This document shows, piece after piece, positions 6,642-14,375 of a stretch of DNA of 25,558 nt. The stretch's first letter is position 1. Each line of letters opens with the position of its first letter. The notes below the pieces were generated by a model, which made no database searches, was not told the origin of the DNA, and worked only from the letters and a program-made list of their open reading frames with translations. The translations under genes and the position numbers were made by a program. The stretch comes from Erythrobacteraceae bacterium CCH12-C2 (GTDB lineage: Bacteria; Pseudomonadota; Alphaproteobacteria; Sphingomonadales; Sphingomonadaceae). The stretch is taken from the NCBI GenBank assembly GCA_001556995.1, contig LSKF01000138.1, positions 1 through 25,558 of the forward strand, in the 5' to 3' direction.

Positions 6642-9397
6642 GATCGGGTCTCCTGTTCGGTAGCGAGAATGTCCGTGCCCAGAATTTGTTTCCACGTTGC
6701 GGCAACCTTCAGCCGGGCGGCGGCAAAGGCCGCCAACAGCGCATCATAGCTGCCATACCCGCAAGCCCGGGCCAGCGCGCGCGCGCCCGAGGGCGGCGGC
6801 TCGCGACCATCGGGGGCAAGCAACCGGCCTGCGACCAGCATCCGGGTCATCAGCGCGTGCGGCTCGATCAGATCATCCGGCAGCAGGCCCGCCGCGACCA
6901 ACCCCTCCAGCGCCACGGTCAGATCGGGGTTGAGCGCTTTCGGCGCGACCTCGGACAGCGGGGCACCGCCTTCCGCCTCGCCCTTCAATTGGAGGTAGTG
7001 GACAAGGAATTCGCAATCGACCAGCCCGCCGCGCGTCAGCTTGGCATCGACCGGGCCAGTGGCTGGCTTGTGCTTCGCCATCTCAGCCCGCATCGCCAGC
7101 ACCGCATCGCGCAGGGCCGCCTTGTTGCGCGGAGCGTGGAGCACTTCGTGAAGCACTGTCTCCAGTTCATGGCACGCTTTGGGCGAGCCGTAGAGCACCC
7201 GTGCACGGGTCATTGCCATGTGCTCCCACGTCCAGGCTGCCTCGCGCTGATACTTGCCGAAAGCCTCGCAGCTGACCGCCAGTGGCCCCTGGTTGCCCTG
7301 TGGTCGCAGCCGCGTATCGACCTCGTAGAGCGCCCCTTGCGCGGTCGGCACCGACAATGCAGCGCTGACCCGGCTGGCCAAGCGGTTGTAATAGACCGTT
7401 GCACCGAGCGGGCGAAACCCATTCGATCGCGCGCTAAAATCCCCGGTAAAGAGATAGACAATGTCGAGATCCGAGGCATGGGTCAGCGCCCCGCCGCCGA
7501 GCCGCCCCAGCCCCAAGATCAGCAATTCGCTATCCGGCACCCGCCCATGCTTGGCTGCGAATTCCTCCACCGTCGCCTCCGCCGCCAGCGCGAGCGCGGC
7601 CTCGGCAGTGCGCGACAGGGCGCGGGCGATGGCGAGGGGATCGGCCAGCCCCTCGATCAGCTGGATGCCGAGCGCGAAGCGGATCTCGCCAGTGATCACC
7701 CGGATCGCATCGAGCAGCGCCTCGTAATCGGGCCGGATCGCCGCCCCACGCATCCGGGCCATGATCGCAGACGTCTCGCCCGGCAGGTCGAGCGCGTCGC
7801 GGTCGATAAGAGTGTCGAGCAGCTCGGGCTTGCGCGCCAATTCGTCAGACAGCACCGGGGCGAGGGTGAGCGCCGCCACCAGCCGGTCGATCAGGTCAGG
7901 GCGCGCATCGAGCAGACGCAAGGTGGTGATAAGGCTCGGCACGCTCTCGATGATGCGTTCCCAGCGGGTGATCGCGCGCATCGGATCATCGCTCGCCGCC
8001 ATGGCTTTGAGCAGCGCGGGCGCGAGGCGGTCCCATGCCTCAACCGCCTGCGGGGAGCGGATCGCAGCGTGGCGTCCGTCGCGCCAGCCCTCGATCCGTT
8101 CTGCGAGCGTTTCGGGTTCGGGGAGGCCCCATTGTTCCAACTGCCGGGCGAGCGCGCTCGCGGGCAGAGCAACGGCGACTGGCGCAGCCTCGGGCGGGCC
8201 GATCAGTTCCTCGTAGATGCGTCCGGTCCGCTGGGTCAGTTCAGTCAGCTCGGCCACCAGCGCCGCGCCATCAGCCAGCCCATCGAGCTGCGCGACATTG
8301 TCGAGCGCTACGCCCTCAGGCAGCGCGTGGGTCTGGCGGTCGTGGACCATCTGCAAGCGGTGCTCGACCTCGCGCAGCCGGTCGTAAGCCGTGCCGAGCG
8401 TGGCGGCGTTCTCTGTCGAGATCCAACCTGCGGCCGCCAGTGCATCGAGCGCCGCACGCGTGCCGCGCACCCTCAGCGAAGTGTCGCGCCCGCCGTGGAT
8501 CAGCTGGTGGGTCTGGGCGTAGAACTCGATCTCTCGGATGCCCCCGCGACCGCGCTTCACGTCGAAGCCGGGGCCGGGCGCAATGGGGCCTGCGTGACTG
8601 TCACGGATGCGCTGGGTGAGCGCCCGGATTTCCGCAATCGCGCCGAAATCGAGCTGGCTGCGCCACACGAAGGGGCGGATCGCGGCGAGGAAAGCCTCGC
8701 CTGCCATCACATCTCCCGCCGCGGCGCGGGCGCGGGTGAAGGCCGCGCGCTCCCATGCGAGCGCCGCGCCCTGATAATGCGCCAGCGCTGATCCCACAGG
8801 CACCGCCAGCGGGCTGACCTCGCTCGCGGGCCTGAGCCGCAGGTCGACCCGCAGCGCGTAACCCTCGTCGGTGCTCGCCGAGAGTAGCGCCACCACCCGC
8901 CGGGCATAGCGCTGCGCGGCCTCGCCCGGATCATCGCTGGCGCGGCGCGCGAGACGCTCGCGGTCGAACAGCAGGATCGGGTCGATGTCGGAGGAATAGT
9001 TGAGCTCGCCCGCCCCCTGCTTGCCGAGCGCCAGCGCGATGAAGCCATCGGCCTCGGCGGTGCCGGTGCGTTCGGCAATCGCGGTGCGGATCGCGCGGTC
9101 GAGCGCGCGGTCGGCGAAGTCGGTCAGTTCCGCCACCACCCGGCCGAGCGAGAAGGCCCCGGCGAGATCGCCCACCGCCAGCGCTGCTGCCAGCGCCAGC
9201 CGCTCGCGGCGCAGGGCGACTTCGGTGTCCGCAAGCTCACCCTGCGCCCGCGCCCAGGCGAGCGCCGCCTCGCCCTCGCCCGCTGCCAGGAGTGCCGCCA
9301 GTTCAGGCTGGCGTTCGAGCGCGCGCGCCAGAAACGGCGCGTGGGTGCGTTCACGGTACAGCGCGCTTTCCCAGTCGGGGGTGGCAGTCTCTCCCAT
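6638..9397 (-). CDS. glnE: Bifunctional glutamine synthetase adenylyltransferase/adenylyl-removing enzyme GlnE
   Basis: GlnE adds AMP to, or phosphorolytically removes AMP from, a tyrosine of glutamine synthetase, tuning ammonia assimilation in response to PII protein and glutamine. The 919-residue protein has the expected two nucleotidyltransferase halves: an N-terminal adenylyl-removing domain with GKQGAGELNYSSDID (125-139), and a C-terminal adenylyltransferase domain with LGRLGGGALTHASDLDI (about 630-646) and DTRLRPQG later on. A regulatory helical linker lies between. The frame runs open to 9820, but that extension is antisense to the M28 gene. The ATG at 9397 has GAGAGG six bases upstream and gives the usual length. 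It diverges from the M28 gene across a 103-base gap and leads an operon with the peroxiredoxin. Confidence 0.95.
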   Translation of the reverse strand: MGETATPDWESALYRERTHAPFLARALERQPELAALLAAGEGEAALAWARAQGELADTEVALRRERLALAAALAVGDLAGAFSLGRVVAELTDFADRALDRAIRTAIAERTGTAEADGFIALALGKQGAGELNYSSDIDPILLFDRERLARRASDDPGEAAQRYARRVVALLSASTDEGYALRVDLRLRPASEVSPLAVPVGSALAHYQGAALAWERAAFTRARAAAGDVMAGEAFLAAIRPFVWRSQLDFGAIAEIRALTQRIRDSHAGPIAPGPGFDVKRGRGGIREIEFYAQTHQLIHGGRDTSLRVRGTRAALDALAAAGWISTENAATLGTAYDRLREVEHRLQMVHDRQTHALPEGVALDNVAQLDGLADGAALVAELTELTQRTGRIYEELIGPPEAAPVAVALPASALARQLEQWGLPEPETLAERIEGWRDGRHAAIRSPQAVEAWDRLAPALLKAMAASDDPMRAITRWERIIESVPSLITTLRLLDARPDLIDRLVAALTLAPVLSDELARKPELLDTLIDRDALDLPGETSAIMARMRGAAIRPDYEALLDAIRVITGEIRFALGIQLIEGLADPLAIARALSRTAEAALALAAEATVEEFAAKHGRVPDSELLILGLGRLGGGALTHASDLDIVYLFTGDFSARSNGFRPLGATVYYNRLASRVSAALSVPTAQGALYEVDTRLRPQGNQGPLAVSCEAFGKYQREAAWTWEHMAMTRARVLYGSPKACHELETVLHEVLHAPRNKAALRDAVLAMRAEMAKHKPATGPVDAKLTRGGLVDCEFLVHYLQLKGEAEGGAPLSEVAPKALNPDLTVALEGLVAAGLLPDDLIEPHALMTRMLVAGRLLAPDGREPPPSGARALARACGYGSYDALLAAFAAARLKVAATWKQILGTDILATEQETRS

Positions 9398-9500
9398 CAC
9401 CCGCCTCTCTGGCGCTGCCGAACGCGCCGCGCAACCTTGCATGGGCGTTCCGGCTCTGCAAAGGATGCGCGGCCCTACCCTTTCCCGGAGACATATCGCC

Positions 9501-11204
9501 ATGGCCACCCGACACTTCGCCTTCGGAGCGCTGATTGCTGGCGCGCTTGCCATCGCTGCCTGCGATGCCCTGCCCACCATGGGCGGCGGTGACGCGGCGC
9601 TCGATATTCCCGAAGTTGATGCTGGGGAGATTTCGGAAGCCACGATCAAGGATGTCACGCGCCTTCTTTCGAGCGATGAATTCGAAGGACGGATGCCCGG
9701 CACCCCCGGCGAGGAAAAGACCATCGCGCTCCTGACCGATCGCTTCAAGGCGGCGGGGCTCCAGCCCGGCAACAACGGCTCGTGGGTGCAGGAAGTCCCG
9801 CTGGTGGAGATCACCGGCAAGGATTACGCCCCGCTGACGATCACCGGAAAAGGTGCGCCCATCTCGCTCGCCTTCGCCAAGGACTGGGTCGGCGTCACCT
9901 ATCGCGAGGAAGCCGCGACTACGATCAAGGACAGCGCACTGGTGTTCGTCGGCTACGGCATCAACGCGCCGGAAAAGGGCTGGAACGACTACGCGGGCCT
10001 GGATGTGAAGGGCAAGACGGTGGTGATCCTCGTCAATGACCCGGATTGGCAGACCGCAGGACTGGAAGGCCCCTTCAACGGGAAGGCGATGACTTACTAC
10101 GGCCGCTGGACCTACAAGTATGAAGAGGCTGCCCGGCAAGGGGCCGCCGCTGCGCTGATCGTCCACCAGACCGAGCCTGCCGCTTATGGCTGGAACGTGG
10201 TTGAAAGCTCGTGGACCGGCCCACAGGCCTATGCCCAGCGCGGGGAAAACGCACCGCCGCTGACCGAGATGAACGGCTGGGTGACCGAAGAGGCGGCTCG
10301 CAAGCTGCTGAAAGCTGCCGGGCAGGATCTCGACGCGCTGACCAAGGCGGCGCAGACCAAGGGCTTCAAACCGGTGCCGCTGGGGCTGAAGGCCGGGACC
10401 AGCTTCGCCAGCACCTTCCGCAGCTTCACATCGCACAACGTGATCGGGATCCTGCCGGGGGCCGAAGCGCCTGAGGAATACGTGCTCCACACCGCGCACT
10501 GGGATCACCTCGGGCGCTGCACGCCTGCGCCTGATGGCGATGACATCTGCAATGGTGCGATCGACAATGCCACCGGCACCGCCGCGCTGGTCGCGCTGGC
10601 CGAGGCCCATGCCAAGGCGGGTGCGCCGCGCCGGACACTGGTGTTTCTGGCGGTGACGGCGGAGGAATCGGGCCTGCTCGGCGCGCAGTACTACGCCGCC
10701 AACCCGGTCTTCCCGCTGGCGCAGACCGTGGGCGGGGTGAACATGGACGCGCTGCAATTGGCGGGTCCTGCCAAGGATGTAACCGCCGTCGGCTTCGGCA
10801 AGTCGGCGCTCGACCAGTTCCTTGACGCGGCGCTCAAGGCCGATGGCCGTGTCGCAACGCCTGATCCCAAGCCTGAGAACGGGTATTACTACCGCTCGGA
10901 CCACTTCGCCTTCGCCAAGCTCGGCGTGCCGATGCTCTATATCGATGGCGGGCAGGACCTGATCGAAGGCGGCCGTGCCGCTGGGGAGGCTGTGGCGAAG
11001 GATTACACCGACAACCGCTATCACGGCCCCAAGGACGAGTTCGATCCCAATTGGGACTGGTCGGGCGTGATGGCAGATTTGCAGCTCTATTTCCGCCTCG
11101 GGCGGATGATGGCGATGAGCACCAGCTGGCCGAACTGGAACGATGGCGACGAATTCCGCAGCGTGCGGGACGAAAGTTGCAAGGCAGCGGAAAAGGGCTG
11201 CTGA
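9501..11204 (+). CDS. M28-family metallopeptidase, probable lipoprotein
   Basis: A zinc aminopeptidase-type enzyme of 567 residues, likely anchored at the cell envelope. The N-terminus is a lipoprotein signal with a lipobox ending at C21 (AIAAC). A PA-like domain (about 130-260, including EEAARQGAAAALIVHQ) is inserted before the catalytic half. Metal and catalytic residues of the M28 family are visible: H333 and D335 (HTAHWDHLG), D355 (AIDNATG), E388/E389 (AEESG), D416 (NMDALQ) and H468 (RSDHFA). The start ATG has GGAG ten bases upstream. It is followed seven bases later by agmatine deiminase. It probably feeds on peptides or N-blocked amino acids; the exact substrate is unknown. Confidence 0.94.
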   Translation: MATRHFAFGALIAGALAIAACDALPTMGGGDAALDIPEVDAGEISEATIKDVTRLLSSDEFEGRMPGTPGEEKTIALLTDRFKAAGLQPGNNGSWVQEVPLVEITGKDYAPLTITGKGAPISLAFAKDWVGVTYREEAATTIKDSALVFVGYGINAPEKGWNDYAGLDVKGKTVVILVNDPDWQTAGLEGPFNGKAMTYYGRWTYKYEEAARQGAAAALIVHQTEPAAYGWNVVESSWTGPQAYAQRGENAPPLTEMNGWVTEEAARKLLKAAGQDLDALTKAAQTKGFKPVPLGLKAGTSFASTFRSFTSHNVIGILPGAEAPEEYVLHTAHWDHLGRCTPAPDGDDICNGAIDNATGTAALVALAEAHAKAGAPRRTLVFLAVTAEESGLLGAQYYAANPVFPLAQTVGGVNMDALQLAGPAKDVTAVGFGKSALDQFLDAALKADGRVATPDPKPENGYYYRSDHFAFAKLGVPMLYIDGGQDLIEGGRAAGEAVAKDYTDNRYHGPKDEFDPNWDWSGVMADLQLYFRLGRMMAMSTSWPNWNDGDEFRSVRDESCKAAEKGC

Positions 11205-11211
11205 TTCTGCC

Positions 11212-12201
11212 ATGACCGCATTGATGCCCCCCGAATGGGCGCCGCAGGACTGGCTGTGGATCGGCTTTCCGCACCTCGCCGAGGAATGGCCCGGCTGGCT
11301 TGAACCCGCGCAGGTGCAGATGGCGGCCTTTGCCAGTGCGGTGGCGGAGAGTGGGCAGGTAGTGCGCTTGCTGGTGCGGGACGAAGCCAACGAAGCCCGC
11401 GCCCGCGCGCTCGTGAGCAGCAAGGTCACGCTCGAACGGCGGGTCTATGGCGATGTCTGGCTGCGCGATACCGGGCCGCTGGTGGTATCGGATGGGACCG
11501 AGTGGATCGCGCGGCGGTTCGGCTTCAATGGTTGGGGCGGCAAGTATCTCATGCCGGGCGATCAGGAAATCGGCGCGGAATTGGCGCGCGATGCGGGGCT
11601 GCAGGTGACCACGTCCGCGATGATCCTCGAAGGCGGAGCGGTGGACGGCGATGGCACCGGGCTGGTGGCCACGACCGAGCAATGCTTGCTCAATCCCAAC
11701 CGCAACCCCGCGATGAGCCGCGAGGCTATCGAGGCGGAACTCGCCGCCGCGCTTGGTTTTACCCGGGTGCTGTGGCTGGGCGATGGCCTCATCAACGACC
11801 ATACCGACGGCCATGTCGATAATCTCGCCCGCTTCGTTGGTCCCAACCGCTTGGTGGTGCCTCAGGCGACCGGCAAGGACGATCCCAACGCGGCGATCTA
11901 TGCCGATGCCGCCGCCAGAGCCGCAGCAGCAGGGGTCGAAGTGGTTCGCATTCCCTCACCCGGAAGGATCGTGCGTGACGGGGTGATCGAGCCTGCCAGC
12001 TATATTAACTTCGCCATCACCACCCATCTGGTGGTGGTGCCGACCTTCGGCTCGCCCCACGATGCCGAAGGGGTCGCTGCCATCGCCGCCTTGTTCCCGG
12101 ATCGCGACACGATTGGCCTGCCGGGCGAGGCGGTGCTGGCGGGGGGCGGAGGTTTCCACTGCGCCAGCCAGCAAATGCCCGCCGCGCCCTTGGCGGGTTA
12201 A
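11212..12201 (+). CDS. aguA: Agmatine deiminase
   Basis: This enzyme hydrolyses agmatine to N-carbamoylputrescine and ammonia, a step from arginine to putrescine. The 329-residue protein belongs to the peptidylarginine-deiminase/AguA fold. Catalytic landmarks are D86 in WLRDTGP, E140 in LEGGAVDGDG, H197/D199 in HTDGH and the nucleophile C317 in GGGFHCASQQ. The start at 11212 lies just after the M28 stop, with only a weak Shine-Dalgarno, suggesting it is read from the same transcript. No N-carbamoylputrescine amidohydrolase (AguB) gene is nearby, so that second step, if present, is encoded elsewhere. Confidence 0.92.
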   Translation: MTALMPPEWAPQDWLWIGFPHLAEEWPGWLEPAQVQMAAFASAVAESGQVVRLLVRDEANEARARALVSSKVTLERRVYGDVWLRDTGPLVVSDGTEWIARRFGFNGWGGKYLMPGDQEIGAELARDAGLQVTTSAMILEGGAVDGDGTGLVATTEQCLLNPNRNPAMSREAIEAELAAALGFTRVLWLGDGLINDHTDGHVDNLARFVGPNRLVVPQATGKDDPNAAIYADAAARAAAAGVEVVRIPSPGRIVRDGVIEPASYINFAITTHLVVVPTFGSPHDAEGVAAIAALFPDRDTIGLPGEAVLAGGGGFHCASQQMPAAPLAG

Positions 12202-12236
12202 GGCTTCCTTAGCATTTTGGCACGAGGGTGCAGTCC

Positions 12237-12368
12237 ATGCACCGCGCCCTTGCCCTTTCGATGCCTTCGCTGACCAGCCAGATCGATCCGGTCGATCTCG
12301 CCCGCCGCCTGATTGTGCTCGGCTGCGCGGCTGCGCTGATCCTCGCGGGTCGTCCGCTGCCCTTTTGA
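12237..12368 (+). CDS. Possible small membrane peptide (43 aa)
   Basis: A short frame sits in the 233-base gap between agmatine deiminase and the DUF1223 gene. It has GAGG nine bases before the ATG, a polar N-terminus (about 1-22, with IDPVDLARR) and one hydrophobic segment at about 24-38 (LIVLGCAAALILAG), ending LPF. Third positions are GC-rich like real genes here. I do not recognise a family. It could be a single-pass membrane microprotein or a chance frame in GC-rich DNA. Confidence 0.45.
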   Translation: MHRALALSMPSLTSQIDPVDLARRLIVLGCAAALILAGRPLPF

Positions 12369-12408
12369 TCCGGGGCGTGTAACCGCCCGCGATTGTCCTG
12401 CGTAATGA

Positions 12409-12427
12409 TCCTCGAACTTGACGAGGA
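12409..12427 (+). promoter_or_regulatory. Hairpin covering the DUF1223 ribosome binding site
   Basis: The inverted repeat TCCTCG-AACTTGA-CGAGGA places the Shine-Dalgarno GAGGA in the 3' arm, seven bases before the ATG at 12435. In RNA it could hide the ribosome binding site; alternatively it could be a DNA operator. It is short and may be chance. Confidence 0.3.
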
Positions 12428-12434
12428 CGATACG

Positions 12435-13205
12435 ATGAAACCCTACCGCACCCTGTTTGCTTTCGCTGCTGGTCTGACCGCTTTGGGCGCAACCGCGCTC
12501 AGCTTGCCCGGCGGCGCGTCCGCGCAGGGCGAGGCATCGGGGAAGGGGGCTGCTTCGAGCGGTGAGCCCGTCTTGCTTGAGCTTTTTACGAGCCAGGGCT
12601 GTTCGTCCTGTCCTCCCGCTGACCGCCTGGCCGAAAGCCTTGCCGAGCGGCCCGATCTGGTGGTGATCGCCCGGCCCGTGACCTATTGGGATCGCCTCGG
12701 CTGGAAGGACACGCTCGCCAAGGAAGACAACACCCAACTGCAACAGGCCTATGCCCGCAAGGGTCTGGCCGGCGCGAACGGGGTCTACACCCCGCAGCTT
12801 GTGGTGAATGGCACCTATGGCACGGTCGGATCGCGCAAGGCCGAGATCGCCGCTGGCATCCGCCAGCATGGCGGCAAGGGCGGCGCGGCGATCCGGGTGC
12901 GCGATCTGGGCGCGAAGGGCTATGGCGTCGGCCTCGGCGGGACCACGAGCGGCGCGGCTGAGCTGGTGTTGGTCGCGGTGACGCGCAAGGTCGATGTCGG
13001 CATCATGCGCGGCGAGAATGGCGGTTCTAAGGTCACCTATACCAACGTGCTGCGCGCCGAGCGCAAGCTCGCTGACTGGAAGGGCGGCGAGGCCAGTCAT
13101 GTGATCGCCCCCAGTGCGCTCAACGTGAAGGGTGCGGATCGCTATGCGCTGGTGCTGCGCGCGCCCGGCGGCGGCAAGGTGCTGGCGGCGCGTTGGTTGT
13201 CTTAA
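12435..13205 (+). CDS. DUF1223 thioredoxin-like secreted protein
   Basis: A 256-residue protein of the DUF1223 family, exported and of unknown function. The signal peptide spans about residues 1-30, with cleavage likely after GGASA. The thioredoxin-like core starts with LLELFTSQGCSSCPPAD, giving a CxxC pair at C56 and C59 typical of thiol-disulfide chemistry, followed by the family's VTYWDRLGWKD segment. The ATG at 12435 has GAGGA seven bases upstream and is preferred over an in-frame ATG at 12393. It ends ten bases from the convergent TauE/SafE gene. A periplasmic redox role is inferred from the fold only. Confidence 0.92.
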   Translation: MKPYRTLFAFAAGLTALGATALSLPGGASAQGEASGKGAASSGEPVLLELFTSQGCSSCPPADRLAESLAERPDLVVIARPVTYWDRLGWKDTLAKEDNTQLQQAYARKGLAGANGVYTPQLVVNGTYGTVGSRKAEIAAGIRQHGGKGGAAIRVRDLGAKGYGVGLGGTTSGAAELVLVAVTRKVDVGIMRGENGGSKVTYTNVLRAERKLADWKGGEASHVIAPSALNVKGADRYALVLRAPGGGKVLAARWLS

Positions 13206-13215
13206 GAACCGGGGC

Positions 13216-13959
13216 CTAAAGCAATCGCAACAGCGCCCCCAGCGCCGCACCGCCGAGCACGAGGCCGACGGCGGTGCGCCACGCTGGGTCGCTGATCCGG
13301 CCTGATACCATCATGCCCAGCCGGTTGCCGATCAGGATCACCGGCAGCATGATCAGCGCGAAGAGCAGCAGCTCCCACCGCAGGATGCCGAGCCACGCCG
13401 CAGAGACCAGCCCGGCGCCTGCCGCAATGGTGAAAATCAGCAGCATCGAGGCCTTGATGGTGATGCGTGGCAGCTCTCGGCCCGCATAGAAGGGTACCAC
13501 CGGCGGCCCCGGCATCCCGGCATAGCCGGTCATCAAGCCGCTCAACACGCCGACCCCGCCCGTCACCAGCGGCCCCGGCACCGCGTTCCCCCGGCGCGGG
13601 AGCAGGATTGCGAGGAAGGCGCTGAAGGCGATCAGCGCGATGACCAGCCGTGCTACATCCGCGCCGGTCGAAAACAGCGCCCACAGCCCGAGCGGGGTGG
13701 TCACCACCACCGCCGCGCCGATCACCCACGCGCTGCGCTCCGCCTCGCGCATCAGCATTCGCACCTCGGTCGCCCCGATCAGCAGCGAGAGCGCGTTCCC
13801 CAGCACCACCGCTTCGACCGGGGGCAGCGCCAGCGCGAGCACCGGCACCAGCAGGATCGCCATGCCAAACCCGGTCAGGCCGCGTACGAAGCTCGCACCG
13901 AGTGCGGCGGCGAGCGCAACCGCTAATTGGAGCGCGGTGAAGCCGCCGAGGAGTTCCAC
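13216..13959 (-). CDS. TauE/SafE-family sulfite exporter-like permease
   Basis: A 247-residue integral membrane protein of the TauE/SafE (formerly DUF81) family, which moves sulfite, sulfoacetate or other small organic anions. Hydrophobic segments fill almost the whole sequence, consistent with about eight helices. The family motif GLTGFG is at about 28-33, and its repeat GYAGMPGPPVVPFY is in the second half. The start is a GTG at 13959, nine bases after the stop of the DUF305 gene; the ribosome binding site is poor. It is the third gene behind thrS. The substrate cannot be deduced. Confidence 0.9.
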   Translation of the reverse strand: MELLGGFTALQLAVALAAALGASFVRGLTGFGMAILLVPVLALALPPVEAVVLGNALSLLIGATEVRMLMREAERSAWVIGAAVVVTTPLGLWALFSTGADVARLVIALIAFSAFLAILLPRRGNAVPGPLVTGGVGVLSGLMTGYAGMPGPPVVPFYAGRELPRITIKASMLLIFTIAAGAGLVSAAWLGILRWELLLFALIMLPVILIGNRLGMMVSGRISDPAWRTAVGLVLGGAALGALLRLL

Positions 13960-13968
13960 AAGCGGAGC

Positions 13969-14373
13969 TTACTTCGCCCCGCGCTCCTTGAGCCAGGCTT
14001 CCATCTCGGCGATCTCGCCCTTCTGCGCGGCGATGATCCGCGTGGCGAGGTCGCGCGCCTTTTCGTCCTTGGCGTATTTCAGCGCCACTTCCGACATGGC
14101 GACCGCGCCCTGGTGGTGGGCGAGCATCCCTTGCATGAAGGCGACATCGGGATCGGCGGGGATGTCGGCCATCCCCGCATGCATCGCGTCATTGGCAGCC
14201 TTGTAAGCGGCCTGTGCTTCAGTGAGCTCGGCCTTTGCCGTCCCGCCCATGTCGTGGCCCGAATGGTCCATCATGGAGTGGTCGACAGCGGCCTCATCCT
14301 TCGGCGCATCGGCTGCGCCGGAGCACGCGGTGAGCATAAGCGCGGCAGGCACAAAGATTGCGGTCAGCTTCAT
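13969..14373 (-). CDS. DUF305 lipoprotein, probable metal-binding
   Basis: A 134-residue DUF305 protein with a lipoprotein signal (lipobox LTAC, C17). A short His/Met-rich stretch (DHSMMDHSGHDM, about 31-42) precedes the helical DUF305 domain, which carries the family's MLAHHQGAVAM motif (H86, H87). Ferritin-like DUF305 proteins are often found with copper-handling genes, and the His/Met-rich region supports metal binding, but no copper gene is in view. The start ATG lies two bases after the thrS stop and uses a Shine-Dalgarno (GGAG) inside the end of thrS, so the two are surely co-transcribed. Confidence 0.9.
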   Translation of the reverse strand: MKLTAIFVPAALMLTACSGAADAPKDEAAVDHSMMDHSGHDMGGTAKAELTEAQAAYKAANDAMHAGMADIPADPDVAFMQGMLAHHQGAVAMSEVALKYAKDEKARDLATRIIAAQKGEIAEMEAWLKERGAK

Positions 14374-14375
14374 GG

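Noticed and set aside
6686..8791. Very long plus-strand open frame (701 codons) antisense to glnE
   Set aside because: It mirrors the glnE codon pattern, encodes Arg/Gln/His-rich nonsense without domains and lies fully inside a recognisable gene; a typical artefact of high GC.
9351..11429. Long minus-strand frame (692 codons) antisense to the M28 peptidase
   Set aside because: Shadow of the M28 gene, whose motifs are clear on the plus strand; no ribosome binding site or known domain.
12216..12234. Sigma-54-like TTGGCAC...TGCA before the 43-residue frame
   Set aside because: The GG and GC dinucleotides are nine rather than ten bases apart and the element abuts the start codon, so it cannot be a working -24/-12 promoter for it.
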